From: Gemmatimonadota bacterium
Lineage (GTDB): Bacteria; Gemmatimonadota; Gemmatimonadetes; Gemmatimonadales; Gemmatimonadaceae
Assembly (NCBI GenBank): GCA_947475795.1
Contig: CANJOX010000186.1
Coordinates: 1-6,450, forward strand
Direction of reading: 5' to 3'
Length of the DNA: 6,450 bases
In this document: in pieces, positions 5,756 through 6,450 of the stretch
How the letters are laid out: each line of letters begins with the position of its first letter
How positions within the stretch are numbered: position 1 is the first letter of the stretch
Notes under the pieces: generated by a model
The model's database searches: none
What the model saw: the letters and a program-made list of their open reading frames with translations, nothing else
Told to the model about the DNA's origin: nothing
Made by a program: the position numbers and the translations under genes

Positions 5756-6450
5756 ATGTCGCTCCGCTACCAGCGTTTGTATGTGAACATCGATCACGTG
5801 GCCACCGTCCGTCAGGCGCGCCGCAGCCCGGAGCCCGATCCGGTGGCCGCCGCCCGCCTGTGCGAGCAGGCCGGCGCCGACGGGATCACCGCGCACCTGC
5901 GCGAGGACCGCCGTCACATTCAGGACGACGATATCCGCCGGTTGGCCGCCGAAGTCACCACGGTGCTGAATTTCGAGTGTGCCGCCACCGACGAGATGCT
6001 GGCGCTGGCCGAAGCGCTGCGCCCTGCCGCCGTGACGCTCGTGCCGGAACGACGCGAGGAGGTCACCACGGAGGGCGGACTCGACGTGGTGCGCGCCGAG
6101 CCCCAGCTGCGAGACGCGATCGCGCGGCTCCACCGCGCCGGGGTGCGCACCAGTCTGTTCATCGACCCCGAGGCCAACGCCGTGCGCCAGTCCCATGCCC
6201 TCGGCGCCGACGCGATCGAGCTGCACACCGGCCCGTACGCCCATGCCCCGGCCGATCCCCGCACCCTACGGGCCTTGGCCGACGCGGCGGCCTTGGGGGC
6301 GTCGCTGGGGATGGCGGTCCATGCGGGACACGGGCTGTCCGTGCAGAACGTCGGGCCCGTGGCCGCGATCCCCGAGATCGAGGAGCTCAATATCGGGCAC
6401 GCCATCGTGGGGCGTGCCATCTTTGTGGGTATGGTGGAGGCGGTGCGCGA
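5756..6450 (+). CDS. pdxJ: Pyridoxine 5'-phosphate synthase, C-terminus cut by window edge
   Basis: PdxJ condenses 1-deoxyxylulose 5-phosphate with 3-amino-2-oxopropyl phosphate to pyridoxine 5'-phosphate, the ring-forming step of the DXP-dependent vitamin B6 pathway. It is a cytoplasmic TIM-barrel enzyme. The 231 residues seen align closely with the family: YVNIDHVATVRQAR (9-22), GADGITAHLREDRRHI (40-55, with His47, Arg49 and His54), NFE (Glu74, matching E. coli Glu72), VPERREEVTTEGGLDV (96-111), SLFIDPE (133-139), AIELHTGPYA (153-162), HAGHGL (189-194), and IPEIEELNIGHAIVGRAIF (205-223). E. coli PdxJ has 243 residues, so only roughly 10-25 are missing. The start is the ATG at 5756, just ahead of the conserved first strand. 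HAGHGL stands where E. coli has NAGHGL. The identity is essentially certain. Confidence 0.96.
   Translation, partial: MSLRYQRLYVNIDHVATVRQARRSPEPDPVAAARLCEQAGADGITAHLREDRRHIQDDDIRRLAAEVTTVLNFECAATDEMLALAEALRPAAVTLVPERREEVTTEGGLDVVRAEPQLRDAIARLHRAGVRTSLFIDPEANAVRQSHALGADAIELHTGPYAHAPADPRTLRALADAAALGASLGMAVHAGHGLSVQNVGPVAAIPEIEELNIGHAIVGRAIFVGMVEAVR

Noticed and set aside
5070..5756. A 228-codon plus-strand frame across the lipoprotein gene and the intergenic gap
   Set aside because: It lacks a ribosome site and any recognisable domain, and it runs through the lipoprotein gene, which has a perfect Shine-Dalgarno, signal sequence and lipobox on the other strand.
5738..6420. Minus-strand frames of 166-168 codons opposite pdxJ
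   Set aside because: The plus strand encodes a clear PdxJ with all family motifs, and the minus frames are antisense shadows.

Overview
The window looks like a piece of the core chromosome of a very GC-rich Gram-negative-type bacterium, most likely a member of Gemmatimonadota (Gemmatimonas-like). This rests on base composition, the near absence of TTA, CTA and TCA sense codons, the WCAPC thioredoxin, a lipoprotein signal, and the DUF4159/DUF4175 gene pair that I associate with that phylum. The phylum assignment is inference and was not checked by search. I see no CRISPR array, insertion sequence, phage gene, tRNA or rRNA.

Layout. From about 4551 down to base 1 on the minus strand runs a tightly packed four-gene unit: trxA (thioredoxin), rsmI (16S rRNA 2'-O-methyltransferase), a secreted DUF4159 protein, and a large DUF4175-type membrane protein whose C-terminus runs off the left edge. 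The junctions overlap by 4 nt (if rsmI uses a CTG start), 1 nt and 4 nt, so one transcript with translational coupling is likely. A gap of about 100 bp with a bidirectional promoter candidate separates trxA from mce (methylmalonyl-CoA epimerase), which reads right on the plus strand. mce converges on a minus-strand gene for a small predicted lipoprotein (GTG start, perfect AGGAGG). That gene is divergent, across about 134 bp, from pdxJ (pyridoxine 5'-phosphate synthase) on the plus strand, which is cut by the right edge a few residues before its expected end.

How the genes fit together. mce and pdxJ are metabolic housekeeping genes: propionyl-CoA catabolism and de novo vitamin B6 synthesis. 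trxA and rsmI are cytoplasmic housekeeping genes. The DUF4159 and DUF4175 products are predicted to sit in or beyond the inner membrane. From family knowledge such pairs often accompany MoxR ATPase, DUF58 and von Willebrand-type (Bat-like) genes, which would lie to the left of this window if present. The most notable items are the periplasmic coiled coil and collagen-like GQQ/PGEPK tail of the DUF4175 protein, with its exact DNA tandem repeats, and the apparent CTG start of rsmI overlapping the trxA stop. The rest of the window is ordinary.
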